Assembly (NCBI RefSeq): GCF_002865645.1
Contig: NW_020194588.1
Span: forward strand, 540,092-604,091
DNA length: 64,000 bases
Direction of reading: 5' to 3'
DNA from: Hyaloscypha bicolor E
Lineage: Eukaryota > Ascomycota > Leotiomycetes > Helotiales > Hyaloscyphaceae
Shown here: one piece after another, positions 54,425-64,000 of the stretch
How positions within the stretch are numbered: position 1 is the stretch's first letter
How the letters are laid out: each line of letters begins with the position of its first letter
The notes under the pieces: model-generated
Databases searched by the model: none
What the model was told of the DNA's origin: nothing
Seen by the model: only the letters and a program-made list of their open reading frames with translations
Position numbers and translations under genes: made by a program

Positions 54425-55962
54425 TTACTTGAAGGCCTTGCCGAACATCAAGACCTGCATTTGATCATAGATGGACAGGACACCGGCACCAGCGACACCA
54501 CGAAGAATGTTGGCACCTGCACCCTTGAAGAGAGACTTGACACCCTCCTTGGCGATGATTTGGCGACCGGCATCGATGGAAGACTTGTACTTGACGGCCT
54601 CACCGGAGGTCATCATCATACGACGACGGATGGTGTCCAATGGGTAGGAAGCAATACCGGCACCGGTGGTGACACCCCATCCGAGGAGGAAGGAGGCCAG
54701 GAAGTTACCCTCAAGAGGACCGACAAGGACGACGGGCTTGATCGAGTCGTACATACCGAAGTAGAGACCACGGTAGACGATGATACCAGCGACGGAAGGA
54801 CCGAAACCACGATAGAGACCGGCGATACCATCGGAGGCGAGGGTCTTCTTGTAGACATCGATCAGACCGTTGAATTGGCGCTCACCACCGGTCTTGGCGT
54901 TCTTGTTGTCGTTGGCAAGACGAGTTCGGGCGTAATCGAGGGAGTAGACGAAGAGGAGGGAAGTAGCACCGGCAGCCTGGGAATATTAGCAGATGTATTT
55001 GCAGATGAGAATGGAGAGAACGTACACCACCAGAGGCCAAGTTACCAGCCATCCACTTGGCGTATCCATCACGTTCCTTCTTGAAGGCGAACATCGACTT
55101 GTAGGTATCACGGAAAGCGAAGTTCAGGGCCTGGGTAGGGAAGTAACGGATAACGTTGGCAGTGTTACCGCGCCACAGCGAAGCAACACCTTCTTGGGCA
55201 GTGGTTCGTCGGAAACACTCCACGATACCATCGTACTTTCGGTCGAGACGACCAGACTTCAACATCTCATCCTGGGAGAGGGTCAGTCAAAATGCCAAAT
55301 TTACATCTTTAGATATTGAGATTGGAGATGTTGCCAATTGCCAATGAGATGTATCAAAGGTAAATGATAATCAATGAACTTGGTAGATCGGCACGTCCAC
55401 ATGCGGATACCCGGCACGGTGCATATTTTGGAGAAATTTTTTGAGAAGTGAGAACATACCTGATTTTGGATCAAGAGCTTGACACGCTCGATAGGAGCAG
55501 CAGCGGTCTTCGAGACGGCGGCAGAGACACCACCCACTGTTATCACGGATCAGTTTCTGACATCTTGAATTCCAGTTGCCAAAACCATCATCCATCCACG
55601 TCTTCGGCGGCGATAGTGGTCGTGGGGTCTTGGCAGAGGGAGACGTACTCAAGAAGTCGATGACGAAAGGAGGACTGTTGAGAAACGGGTCAGTTTAGGT
55701 TTCTTTTGGGGGTATGAACTGAGATGGATAAAATTTGAACGCAGCGCCATTGAGCCCCAACGAAGCTCTCTCAGCGACAGCAGGGCAGGCAGAGCATGCC
55801 TATGCCATTGGCAGAGGCCAATTGAGCCCCATTGAGGCCGGATGGCGATGATCGGGATTCGTGGTGGAATCCGGTCGCGATCACAGGCAAAGACTTCAGT
55901 GGTTTTGGAGATAACACTTACACGCCCATGACGGACTGCTTCTTTGGCGGCTCGTTGCTCAT
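54425..55962 (-). CDS. AAC: Mitochondrial ADP/ATP carrier
   Basis: Exchanges cytosolic ADP for matrix ATP across the inner mitochondrial membrane. Five exons (55962-55922, 55674-55649, 55536-55460, 55271-55026, 54976-54425) join in phase to 313 residues, the normal length for the family. Three mitochondrial-carrier repeats are seen, each with a PX[DE]XX[KR]-type motif (PIERVK, SLDYAR, PLDTIR). The nucleotide-carrier signature RRRMMM follows the third. The N terminus [13 protein letters not shown] has no long presequence, as usual. The start is the only ATG in phase with the first repeat. The first intron is the largest (247 bp). Its 3' end faces the NLR gene and its promoter faces the divergent coiled-coil gene. 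Confidence 0.97.
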
Positions 55963-57274
55963 GTTTGCGACGGGCGATCAGCGATCAAAGGACTGAGGGG
56001 AGATGGGAGTATGAAGAAGAGATGGATGGGAGTCGAGGATGGACGTTCGACGGGAAGAATTTATTTGCGGAAAAAGGGTCGAGAAGCTGAGGACAGAAAA
56101 TCTTGAGGCGAGGAGGCTAGCGCAAATTAGCGTCCCGAAAGATACCGGTTGTGGCCTGAGCTTTAAGGCATGGAATCAAATCTTGCAAAAATCGAAGCCG
56201 ACAAAAGACTTTATGTTTCACTGAATATTGAAGAAAGGGTCGATGTTTTCATGTTTTGATTGTATTTCGTGTCTTGGTGCATTGCACTGTATAATGCTTT
56301 ATTTGTTCTTGTATTTCTATTGATTCATCTCTTAGTCCAGCCCTGAAAGTGCCGCACCACAGCCAAATCTTTCCAGTCCGGTCTCCCGGCGGCTCGGTGA
56401 CTGAGAATTCCTCCATTTGGCCAGCAAGAAAGGAACATTCAGCGTCCATCTAAGCGTGCACTTCTCATTTCCACCGTCAATGCCTCTAATGGCAAAAAGA
56501 CTTCTAATATCAGGTTTTGTGATTAGTTTCGGCCTATTGGTGGTTTTGGGAAGGATTTGAGCAACGATGACACCCGCAGTTCATTGACCTCCTGCCCTCA
56601 GATGCAGGCTTTGGGTATTCCCCCTTCACGAAAATCGCGGAGGATGGACCACCAATAGATATGGATCCTTCGTCGAATGGAATTCATAGCTTTCTTTCTC
56701 AGCCTTGGACGTGAGAGGTGGACGTTCCGGACCTGCGGATACGCGGAGAAGAGATACAATTTCTTCGGTAGTATATATTGAGCACTGTGAGGGATTGAAC
56801 GAGAGGTCCTATATGAAATATACGTGGAGAAGCTAGAACCTTATGAGCTGGAGACTTTTCGTTGTACAGCACCGTGTCTGAACATTTCCAACTGATTTTC
56901 CTGGGCGTGGGGGTATCGTTGCAGCAGCTGCAGAACTAGAAAAGAGGAAAGAGAAAAAGAGGATGAATACCAGTAAAATGCCAAAATTAATACCTGCAAA
57001 TGATTGTATCAATCTTAACATCCAACCAAACCAAATTTAGTCTTAATCATGATCCCAAGAGAAAAGTGCAATTATCGAAGCAAAATCGATGTTCTCTCCA
57101 AGTCGCGTTGCACGGCAACCACTCTCGGCTGCCCGAACTTTGCGTTCCACCTAAGTAAACAACCAAACCTTGCCCGCCTCAGAAAAATCCATCCTTTATC
57201 CTCCATCGCAGAAATCCCTAACCACCCACAATTACTGCAACAGGATACAACCCATTGATATATCCCATCCAGCA
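55963..57274. other. Divergent intergenic region (carrier / coiled-coil gene)
   Basis: About 1.3 kb between two divergently transcribed genes, so it should carry both promoters. A short open frame (56039-56224, +) has no recognisable domain and is not supported. Nothing else was seen. Confidence 0.5.
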
Positions 57275-58997
57275 ATGGATCCAACCTTCAAATTCCCCGG
57301 CTCGCCAGGGACACCACTCTTCCAAGTATCCCCAGAACGCGTCAACCAGCAGCGACCATCGCATTCCCACACCACGTCCTTCGACTCCTCCACCAGTCCA
57401 ACAAACCAGAACAGACACACGCGCGAGAGTAGCATAGTACAAGATAAAGTCGCAGTCTTTAATTCGTTGGCATATCAAGGGAAACAGCTGGAGAGGAAGA
57501 CCAACGATGCAGCGCTCAAGCGCGCGATGCTGGGGCGCGAGGAGGCCGAGAGCGAGATGCGGCGGTACAGAGAGGAGACACGTGGTTTAAGGCGTCAGGT
57601 TGAAGAGGGGAAGGAGAGAGAACGGAGGGTGGGGGAGAGGTTGGAGAATGTTATGGTTTGTCGTCCTACCTCATTTCTTCCTTGATGGTTCTAGAAGTAC
57701 TGATCTGGGTTAACAATTATAGGAAAACTATGGCCGCGCGAAAGAAACCCACGCACATACACAAGCACTGTGGGAAAAGGAGATCCGAAGGGCTCGCAAA
57801 GAGTCCTTCAAAAGCCAGTCTGTGATCGTCAAGATACAAGAGGAGCTCAAGTCCTCGCGCAACCTGCTCAAGATGGCGCAAGTGGATCTAGAAGCAGAGA
57901 AAGAGCGCAGCGTGAAGCGCGAACAAGAAGCGTTCGCAGCACGGTACCAATTAGTCGGCGTGCAAGAGGAACTCGCCCAGATGCAAGAAACTATCAAGCT
58001 CGTCGAGCAAGAACGCGATGCCTTACGCACGATCGCGAAGAACGAAGAGATTGCGCGGATCGCAGCAGAGGGACGAATTCCATTGCCTGTGCAGAAAGAA
58101 GATGATGAGTTTGCGAGCCCGAAGAAGGCGCGCAGAAGTTTGACTCCAGTGATGATTACGAGTTCCGCTACGGCAGAGGAGGAGCTCAACGATTTGCGGC
58201 AGCAAGTTGAATGGGAGAAGCAGCGAGCGGAACGGGCACATGAACGTGTTGAGTTCCTAGAGATGGAGTGCAAGCTTAACTGCTGTGCTTCCAAGAAGAC
58301 CTCGCGTCCTTCTACATCTGATGGGATTCCCAAGATGAGAGCCCCGCCAAGCGCGGTCTTCATCCCAGCAGAAGGTATCTTCCGCACCGTTTCTCCAGCG
58401 CAGGAAGAAAGTCCCTGGATCTCACCAGCAAAGAAGACACAGCCTATCTTTGAGCGTCCTGCTCAAAGAGTGCCGGAACAGAGATCTTATGCAAGAACCC
58501 CGTCTTGCGATCCGCCTGCGTATGCAATTCCTTCAGAAGCAAATACGTCTCTCCTCTCTTTACTCGACGCACCACAATCGCCATCTCCAGCCTCCTCCCC
58601 CGTGGAACCCACCTACCCAGAAACCGAAATCGAGAGCGAAAGCAACACAACGATAATCCAAACTACCTCGGAAGACACAACGACCACCATCACAGGCGTA
58701 ATCCAGACCTTCCACACCGTGTCAACAACCACCCGCATCCCACTCGCCAAGCCCGACGACCTGACACCTCCTACAACGCTCCCCTTACCAGCGAGCTTAG
58801 ACCCAGCATTGAGTCCAACGATGAGCAGAGAGGAGGCATTAGCTATGATCCGCGAGCGGAGAGGGCGGGCGAGGAGTCTGGCACAGGGGACACTGACGCC
58901 GAGAAAGCAGATGGTGGAGGGTGGTGTGAGGAGGGATATTAGTGCGCCTGCTGTTAGAAGTGGAGGTGTTAGGGGGAGACAGGGGAGAATTGTATGA
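57275..58997 (+). CDS. Coiled-coil protein, possible spindle/cytoskeletal component
   Basis: Two exons (57275-57655, 57723-58997) joined across a 67-bp GT-AG intron give 551 residues. The N terminus is Ser/Pro-rich (1-60). A long charged coiled coil follows (about 65-330), including RAKETHAHTQALWEKEIRR just after the intron. The C-terminal half is disordered and Ser/Thr/Pro-rich, ending with a short basic helix (SREEALAMIRERRGRAR). The architecture, a coiled coil with disordered phospho-rich flanks, resembles fungal spindle-pole or nuclear-distribution proteins, but I cannot assign a family. The intron position is fixed by frame continuity (ENVM|ENYGRA). Confidence 0.85.
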
Positions 58998-59749
58998 TGG
59001 GTCATCAGCTGAGCGTGGTTTTGGATCAGAACGCGGTGTGTGTGAGAGAAGGAGAGCAGAGTAGAGGTTTATTCTTGAAGCGGCATATCATAGCACCTGG
59101 CGTTCTTTCTGGATGGCGGGTGTTCTGGTGCTTATTGCTCTGTTTTGGCCATCTTATTGTAGTGTAATTATGTTAGAATCAATCTTTCCGTCGTGCAAAC
59201 TGTCCCCCCCTTCTCAATTGCTTTCTCTGTTTCGCTGATCTCCGACTTCGCCTCCTTGAATTTCAATAACACGGCTCCTTCCATACCAACCAACTAGCAA
59301 CCAAACGAAACCAAATCCAGGCTGGAGAACTCCTTTTCTTTCCAACCACGCTTTTCTGGCCTTTAGCCATCAACTCCTCTCAAATTTCAAACTTGAAGAA
59401 AGGAGGATCACGTGCCCTCGCGCACCCTCGAAATCGCGTCGGCCCGTTTCACGAAAACGCGTCGAAACTGCCTCAATCGTCCTCGGCACCACAACCCCCT
59501 CTACACTCCATCTCCAGCCTACGTAAAGAATCGATTCTCCTTTCCCTCGACACGAAACTTCTCTTTCTACGAGTTCGCTTAGACGAGTCAGCAGCGAGGA
59601 ACGCAGGAGGACGGGGTGGCAGAGGGAAGAAGCATTGGAGAGGGGAAATAAACACGGGAAATACGGTAGCCGCAACCTTCGAAGAGCCAGAGCAGGAAAG
59701 ACACGAGAAAATAGACAAGGAAAGGGAGAAGAGAAGGAGAGTAGCAAAT
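58998..59749. other. Intergenic, promoter and 5' UTR of the CENP-X gene
   Basis: About 750 bp. The frame of the next gene stays open upstream to 59393, but no ATG with family similarity lies there and the composition is pyrimidine- and purine-tract-rich like a 5' leader. It is treated as UTR. Confidence 0.5.
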
Positions 59750-60406
59750 ATGCCGCCAAAGCCCTTCAATCCGCCTCGCCCCTCGACGTCCACCCCCTCT
59801 GCCCCGAAAGCGAAGGGACGACCGAAGGGCTCCACGAATAAAGCAAAAGACAGCACTTCTACGAGCAAGACCTCAAACGGCGTCAAGAAATCCACAAAGT
59901 CGTTAGCGGGGAATGGCAAGGCGAAGAGCGGAGACAAAGGGGCGAGGTTGAGCGCTGCTTCGATACGAAGCCTCTTACCTAGTTTAAGCCCAGATACCTC
60001 CGACGTGGAAACCAGCTCTGTGCCAGGAGACGCGGGAGAAGATTCAGACGACCCCTTCGCATCTCAACCTCGCCCCTCCACTTCCAAGTCCAGACGCCCT
60101 TCTACCACCAACCAAGCGCGAATCAAAAAAGAAGAAGAAGACGCCCATGCAGCGGGTTTGGATGAGAGGAAAGAGCATATCCCGGACGATTTGTTGGCTG
60201 TGGTATTGGGTAGGTTTTTTAGGGAGCGAGGGAGTGGGGGCACGAGGATGAGTCGCGATGCCGTGAGGGCGGTGGGGAGGTATATGGATACGTTTGTCAG
60301 GGAGGGGGTTGCGCGGGGGGCGTGGGCGGGTGAGGAGAGGGGGAATGGGGTGCTGGAGGTGGAGGATTTGGAGAGGTTGGCGCCGCAGCTTTTGTTGGAT
60401 TTTTGA
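59750..60406 (+). CDS. MHF2: CENP-X / MHF2 histone-fold protein with long N-terminal extension
   Basis: Single exon, 218 residues. The C-terminal 75 residues match CENP-X (MHF2/Stra13): IPDDLLAVVLGRFF, then TRMSRDAVRAVGRYMDTFVREGVARGA, and the terminal LEVEDLERLAPQLLLDF. In characterised systems CENP-X pairs with CENP-S (MHF1) at kinetochores and with FANCM-type helicases at stalled forks. Residues 1-140 are disordered, Ser/Thr/Lys-rich and unlike the short metazoan protein, with an AT-hook-like KGRPKGS at 22-28 and an acidic patch near 84-101. The start is the first ATG giving this composition, and it follows an A-rich AAAT context. The upstream in-frame extension (from 59393) is judged untranslated. 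Confidence 0.88.
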   Translation: MPPKPFNPPRPSTSTPSAPKAKGRPKGSTNKAKDSTSTSKTSNGVKKSTKSLAGNGKAKSGDKGARLSAASIRSLLPSLSPDTSDVETSSVPGDAGEDSDDPFASQPRPSTSKSRRPSTTNQARIKKEEEDAHAAGLDERKEHIPDDLLAVVLGRFFRERGSGGTRMSRDAVRAVGRYMDTFVREGVARGAWAGEERGNGVLEVEDLERLAPQLLLDF

Positions 60407-60989
60407 GGGGTGGAGGGTTGAGATCAATGGGGTAGCATTGCCATACTGTTAGTATGCGTTGACAAGAAATGATGCTTATGTTCGGAGTATGGAGTATTGG
60501 GAGAAGTGTGGATCTTTGGACTGTTGTGAACTAGGGCCTGTGGAGGGCGGTGATGTGTGGGCTAGTCAACGGCGTGGAAGTCGGAGAGAGACATACATGT
60601 ATGAACAGGGCTGAATAGAGATACCCAGCACTCAGACTTCACTACCAAGCACACTCAGGTCGATTGGCTTTCAGTGTCCAACGTCGGACAACAAGTCCAA
60701 TGACGAATACGATGAAGAGGGACCTAGAAGCATTGAAAAATAATGGCATGCATAAATAATCATCTATTGATTGGGATCTGCTCAGCTCAGCTTTGCATCG
60801 CGAGCTCAAAATAACCGTCCTCATCCATTGACACAAAAAATACCTTGTCTCACCGCCTTCAAATTAAACACCTTTCGTTCTATGTACTCCCTTTTCTCTC
60901 CACCACCACCACCACTAGTTCCTCAACTTTTTCCACTCGCTCAAAACTGAGCAGCTGAATAGAACAAGAGCTCTGCTCCATCAAATAAT
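60407..60989. other. Convergent intergenic region
   Basis: About 580 bp between the 3' ends of the CENP-X gene (+) and the cupredoxin gene (-). No gene seen. It should hold both 3' UTRs. Confidence 0.5.
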
Positions 60990-61827
60990 TCATAGCAGAA
61001 GCACAGCAAACATCGCCACAACACCGCCCATAAGGCTCGCCCGTACGACTGACGATCCGGATGTCGTCGACTTGGCGCTGCCTGCGGATGTCGTGCTGGA
61101 GGCCGAGCCCGAGTCGGAGCCTGGAGTGCTGGACGAGCCGGACGTGCCCGAGGTGCCGGATGTCCCGGACGAACCGGATGTCGCGGTGCCGGGAAGATTG
61201 GCGGTTGCTTGGGCGGCGAGGGCTTTGAAGGCAGCAAGGGTTTTGTTTGAGGATGCGCTGGAGGATTTGTCAGCTTTCGCTCTTCTTCCGCTTGTTTTCA
61301 TTTCAAGTTCGAAGCGAGGGAGAGCGGCGCTTACACTTCATTAATCACCATTACCATCCCCTTCTGACAATGCATCCCCTGCGAGCAATAAATCCAAATC
61401 GCGCTCGTGGTGTTGATCATGATCGTGTACGTCGGCGTTGTCGTCGCGGTGCTCGCTACGGGCATGAAACCGCTGAAGAAACCAGTTGTGCCGGGTGAGT
61501 TCAAGGAGATGGGTTGGCAGGGCTGCGCGAAGGTGGATTGTGTCACGGTGTGGTTGTTGGGCGCGAACTGGAACTGCACCATGTCGCCGACGGCGGCTTT
61601 GATGTTGTTGGGCGAGTAGGTGAGGGAGCCGTTTGCGCTGCCGACTTTCACGGCGTGCACGACGACTTGGCCTGTTGAGGTGCTGGCAGAGGAGGGGGCC
61701 GAGGAGGTGGTTGTTGCTGCAGGACGGAAGTCAGTATGTTGCGCTGGGTGCCTAGAGATAGATATTGGGACCTACCGAGAGCAGAGCCAATGCTCAGAGC
61801 AGACAGCGCGAAAGTTAAGAATTGCAT
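60990..61827 (-). CDS. GPI-anchored extracellular cupredoxin (serine-rich)
   Basis: Three exons (61827-61776, 61716-61335, 61290-60990) join to 244 residues. There is an N-terminal signal peptide (MQFLTFALSALSIGSAL) and a cupredoxin fold at about 35-145. The type-1 copper site is visible as His in NNHTV and Cys, His and Met in IWIYCSQGMHCQKGM. A Ser/Thr/Gly-rich linker with repeated SGTSGTS follows, then a hydrophobic C terminus (ASLMGGVVAMFAVLLL) typical of GPI attachment. This is a common fungal surface family with unclear function, often annotated extracellular serine-rich protein. The ligand set is complete, so copper binding is plausible. Confidence 0.92.
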
Positions 61828-61883
61828 ATTGACGGTTTATTGAAGGAAGATCCTGATCTTAACGAATGTGAGGTTGTTGATGG

Positions 61884-61889
61884 TATATA
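61884..61889 (-). promoter_or_regulatory. TATA-like box upstream of the cupredoxin gene
   Basis: TATATA about 57 bp upstream of the start codon on the minus strand. It is a plausible core-promoter element only by position and sequence. Confidence 0.35.
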
Positions 61890-62453
61890 TGAAGGCGTCT
61901 AGCGCTGCTGTCGTACTGGCCGACAATTAGGATGCTTCGAAGGGAATGTGTACAGTTACTCAAGAATTGAAGTGAATGGGAGAACTGAAAGATAAACAGA
62001 AAAGATGAACCGGATGGGAATGGAAATGGAAGAGCCGACACGAGACTGGACAGATGGAGGAGAGAGCCAAGAAGAGTACTATCAGATGGGGAGCACAAGG
62101 CATAAATAAGAGTGCGGCGGCCGTTCCACGCCATGCCTGCCCTAGTCGCTGCACCTGAGATGCCAGGGGAGGGAGGCTCGGGGGCAGGAGGAGAAAGGCC
62201 TTGTGAGTGGTCCGAGGAGGGGAATGGCTGGTCATCGAAACGTGTTTGGACATGGCTCAAACGTCGACAAGGAGAAGGCCTTCTTTTCCTCCTCGGCGGC
62301 GGGTGGATGCGACATTGGATGGCGTGTCTCCAGCTCGTCGGATTTCTTTGGACGTTTGGCGCTGGCCTTGGCGGTCGTCGATGCGGCTCCCAAGCGCTTC
62401 AGCCACAACTTTATTCGCACGAGAAGCCTTCCCCCTCTCTTCGCTGCAACTAG

Positions 62454-62499
62454 AACTCACTCTCGCTCTCGCTCTCACTCTCACTCTCACACTTTCCCA
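62454..62499. repeat. CTCTCR microsatellite
   Basis: Short run of CTCTCG/CTCTCA hexamers. Confidence 0.8.
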
Positions 62500-63238
62500 C
62501 TTGCAATTGGGAATACCCTCTTTCCTCAGTCCTTCGATTGATTTCCCATGTTCACCCCAATTTCACTCTCCTCCCTCGGACATTGGCCTCGCCGGAATCA
62601 CCTTCATGCGGGCAAGCGAGCAGGGTGAAGCACGGAAGTGTGTCAGTCGAGACATCGACAAAACCGCGCGAGTTTCAAGCAGGGGTCGCCATGTCCCGTG
62701 ACTTGGACTTTGACCACCGCAAAAAAAAAAAAAATCGAGATCAAGGTATGAGATGACGGAGAGATCAAAGTTGAGGATCTGCGTTTCGTGAATTCTCCTC
62801 GGTCGCATTTTTAATTTGCTGTTGAAGATAAGTTTATGTTGTGACCCTGTGGATCTATTTTAGGCTCGGGAGAAGTGTGGCGAGATTTGGACTGAGGTCC
62901 GAGACACTTCATTCATCAATTGCCACAATCGTCAATCTTGAGATGGGACGTGTTGGAGAGAATGACTTCGACGTCTTGAAATCGAGAATATCCTTCAATT
63001 GTACTGTACCACAACAGTTCTGAATATCCGATGTGGTGCAAAAACAGTTGTAAGATCATCCTACCAGCGATCTCGATTCCATCAACCGATTTCTCAATTG
63101 TTTCTCAACCCCGTTTCGAAACTCAATCACCTCCCAAGAAGGGGCACACTACAGGATCTTATCCCCCCTTCCAAGTAAACGCCAAGCGGAATCTTCACCA
63201 GGTCCAGGGGCAAGCAACGCACATCCTCCCTCCTTCCC

Positions 63239-63646
63239 ATGTCCATCTCACCTCTTGCATCTTCCGCGTCCGAATCGTCTCCGTCGATCGCCTCAAACAA
63301 TCAGTACGTTTGCTCTTCCAATAGAAGACCCGGAGGTGTCACCGTGTCACTCGGCATAAGCGTACTCCAGCACAGCCTCCCAGAGAAGCGGTACCTGAGA
63401 TTCCGAGGCGGCGATCCCGGCCATCTCTCTCCTGCATCCGAAGCGGGAAAAGAAGCAAGATCTGCTTGTCGGCCACGACGGCCCCAGGTCTCATCCAATC
63501 AAAGGTATCGAAACCCTCAAACTCCTCCCCCGGATTTTTTGGCCTCATCTGATATCGCCCACGTACGTGCTGAAGTACGGAAGGACTCTGGAGCTCCGTC
63601 GCTCCAAACCGTAGCCTCGAGGACAATCAAAGCCCATCGTCTTTGA
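63239..63646 (+). other. Weak ORF, possible gene or gene start
   Basis: A 135-codon ORF starting with an ATG and a Ser-rich N terminus (MSISPLASSASESSPS). No domain is recognised in this frame. In the neighbouring frame, about 63410-63500 contains a Cys/Arg/Lys-rich stretch (SLSCIRSGKRSKICL) with the spacing of part of a Zn2Cys6 cluster but lacking most cysteines. Recorded as uncertain, not as a gene. Confidence 0.2.
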
Positions 63647-64000
63647 AAACTCTGAGAGCTCAGGTGCTTTTGCGACTCATTCCCTCATCTTTGTTTGAAT
63701 GTTCTAGTGCATACATCCTTCACATGATTTTGTTGCACCACAGACGGCAGGCAATTCAACATGCATCCCTCATTTCTGATTAATACTTGAGTTCCTTTTA
63801 CGGTCCATCGCCTGAGAAAAGCTCTAGATCCCCTTGGCAGGTTCAGGTTTTTAGGTCGATCCCCAATTACCTTAGTGAGAGGGCCCTGGTAGCTCCATCT
63901 CCGTCCTACCACGTGCCAACATTCAACCCTCTCATACAATCTAGATCACTCCAGCACTCTATCCCCCGAAATAAGACATCATAGCACCGCCGATAACCCC

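Larger units (their letters stand above)
61890..64000. other. Right-hand region without a supported gene
   Basis: About 2.1 kb of normal composition. Several overlapping frames on both strands (62100-62810) are mutually exclusive and have simple, Ser/Arg-rich composition with no domain. The far right may be the promoter of a gene beyond the window. Confidence 0.45.

Noticed and set aside
54284..55084. 266-codon plus-strand ORF across the ADP/ATP carrier gene
   Set aside because: It is antisense to a strongly conserved carrier exon. Its length comes from the GC-biased codon use of the real gene.
59393..59749. In-frame upstream extension of the CENP-X ORF
   Set aside because: The region looks like a 5' leader, with purine tracts and no similarity to CENP-X. 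The ATG at 59750 gives a family-like protein.
59750..60406. Idea that a kinetochore gene near an AT-rich block marks a centromere
   Set aside because: Kinetochore genes are not expected to sit near centromeres. The proximity is coincidence and not evidence.
62720..62733. Poly-A run as a retroposon tail
   Set aside because: A run of about 14 A without a target duplication or reverse-transcriptase remnant upstream.
62100..62810. Several overlapping ORFs of 60-164 codons on both strands
   Set aside because: Mutually exclusive, low-complexity composition, no domain, and partly covering the promoter of the cupredoxin gene.
63410..63500. Possible Zn2Cys6 transcription-factor cluster
   Set aside because: Only C-X9-C spacing and basic residues fit. 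The other cysteines are missing and no consistent exon model could be built.

Overview
The window reads as nuclear DNA of a filamentous ascomycete (Pezizomycotina). Support comes from short GT-AG introns of about 46-250 bp, a fungal NACHT-ankyrin NLR gene, and a large AT-rich block with the signature of repeat-induced point mutation (RIP): CpA/TpG are almost absent and retrotransposon codons are changed nearly always by C-to-T or G-to-A.

Region 1 (about 403-42945) holds no host gene that I can see. It is an AT-rich isochore of nested, RIP-mutated LTR retrotransposons. An old Gypsy element (F, + strand) forms the backbone. It is interrupted by Gypsy element A (6181-14012, - strand, TSD GAATA), Gypsy chromovirus E (16359-22459, + strand), Copia element D (24351-30694, + strand) and a 5'-truncated second copy of family A (B, + strand). 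B is itself split by Copia element C (33935-40893, - strand, TSD ATTAT). F coding sequence appears to resume after B at 41895. A further Gypsy relic (G, - strand) lies at 742-2844. The block is edged by an (AAT)n tract on the left and a 9-bp satellite on the right.

Region 2 (about 42946-47590) has normal base composition and is rich in DNA transposons. A hAT-like element (43685-46290, 8-bp TSD GAGACGGA) contains a second hAT-like MITE (44890-46233, 8-bp TSD GAGTAGAA), which contains a deleted Tc1/mariner copy (45207-46184, TA TSD). A 310-bp segment of the outer hAT aligns without gaps to a RIP-mutated copy at 2845-3154. Next comes a terminal-inverted-repeat element (46327-47224) holding a roughly 110-bp minisatellite and short telomere-like motifs.

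Region 3 (47591-64000) is gene-bearing euchromatin: an eight-exon NLR-type STAND receptor (-), the mitochondrial ADP/ATP carrier (-, five exons), a coiled-coil protein (+, two exons), a CENP-X/MHF2 histone-fold protein with a long basic N-terminal extension (+), and a GPI-anchored cupredoxin (-, three exons). These housekeeping and surface genes share no evident pathway. The NLR is the gene nearest the transposon-rich border. No rRNA, tRNA or CRISPR array was recognised.
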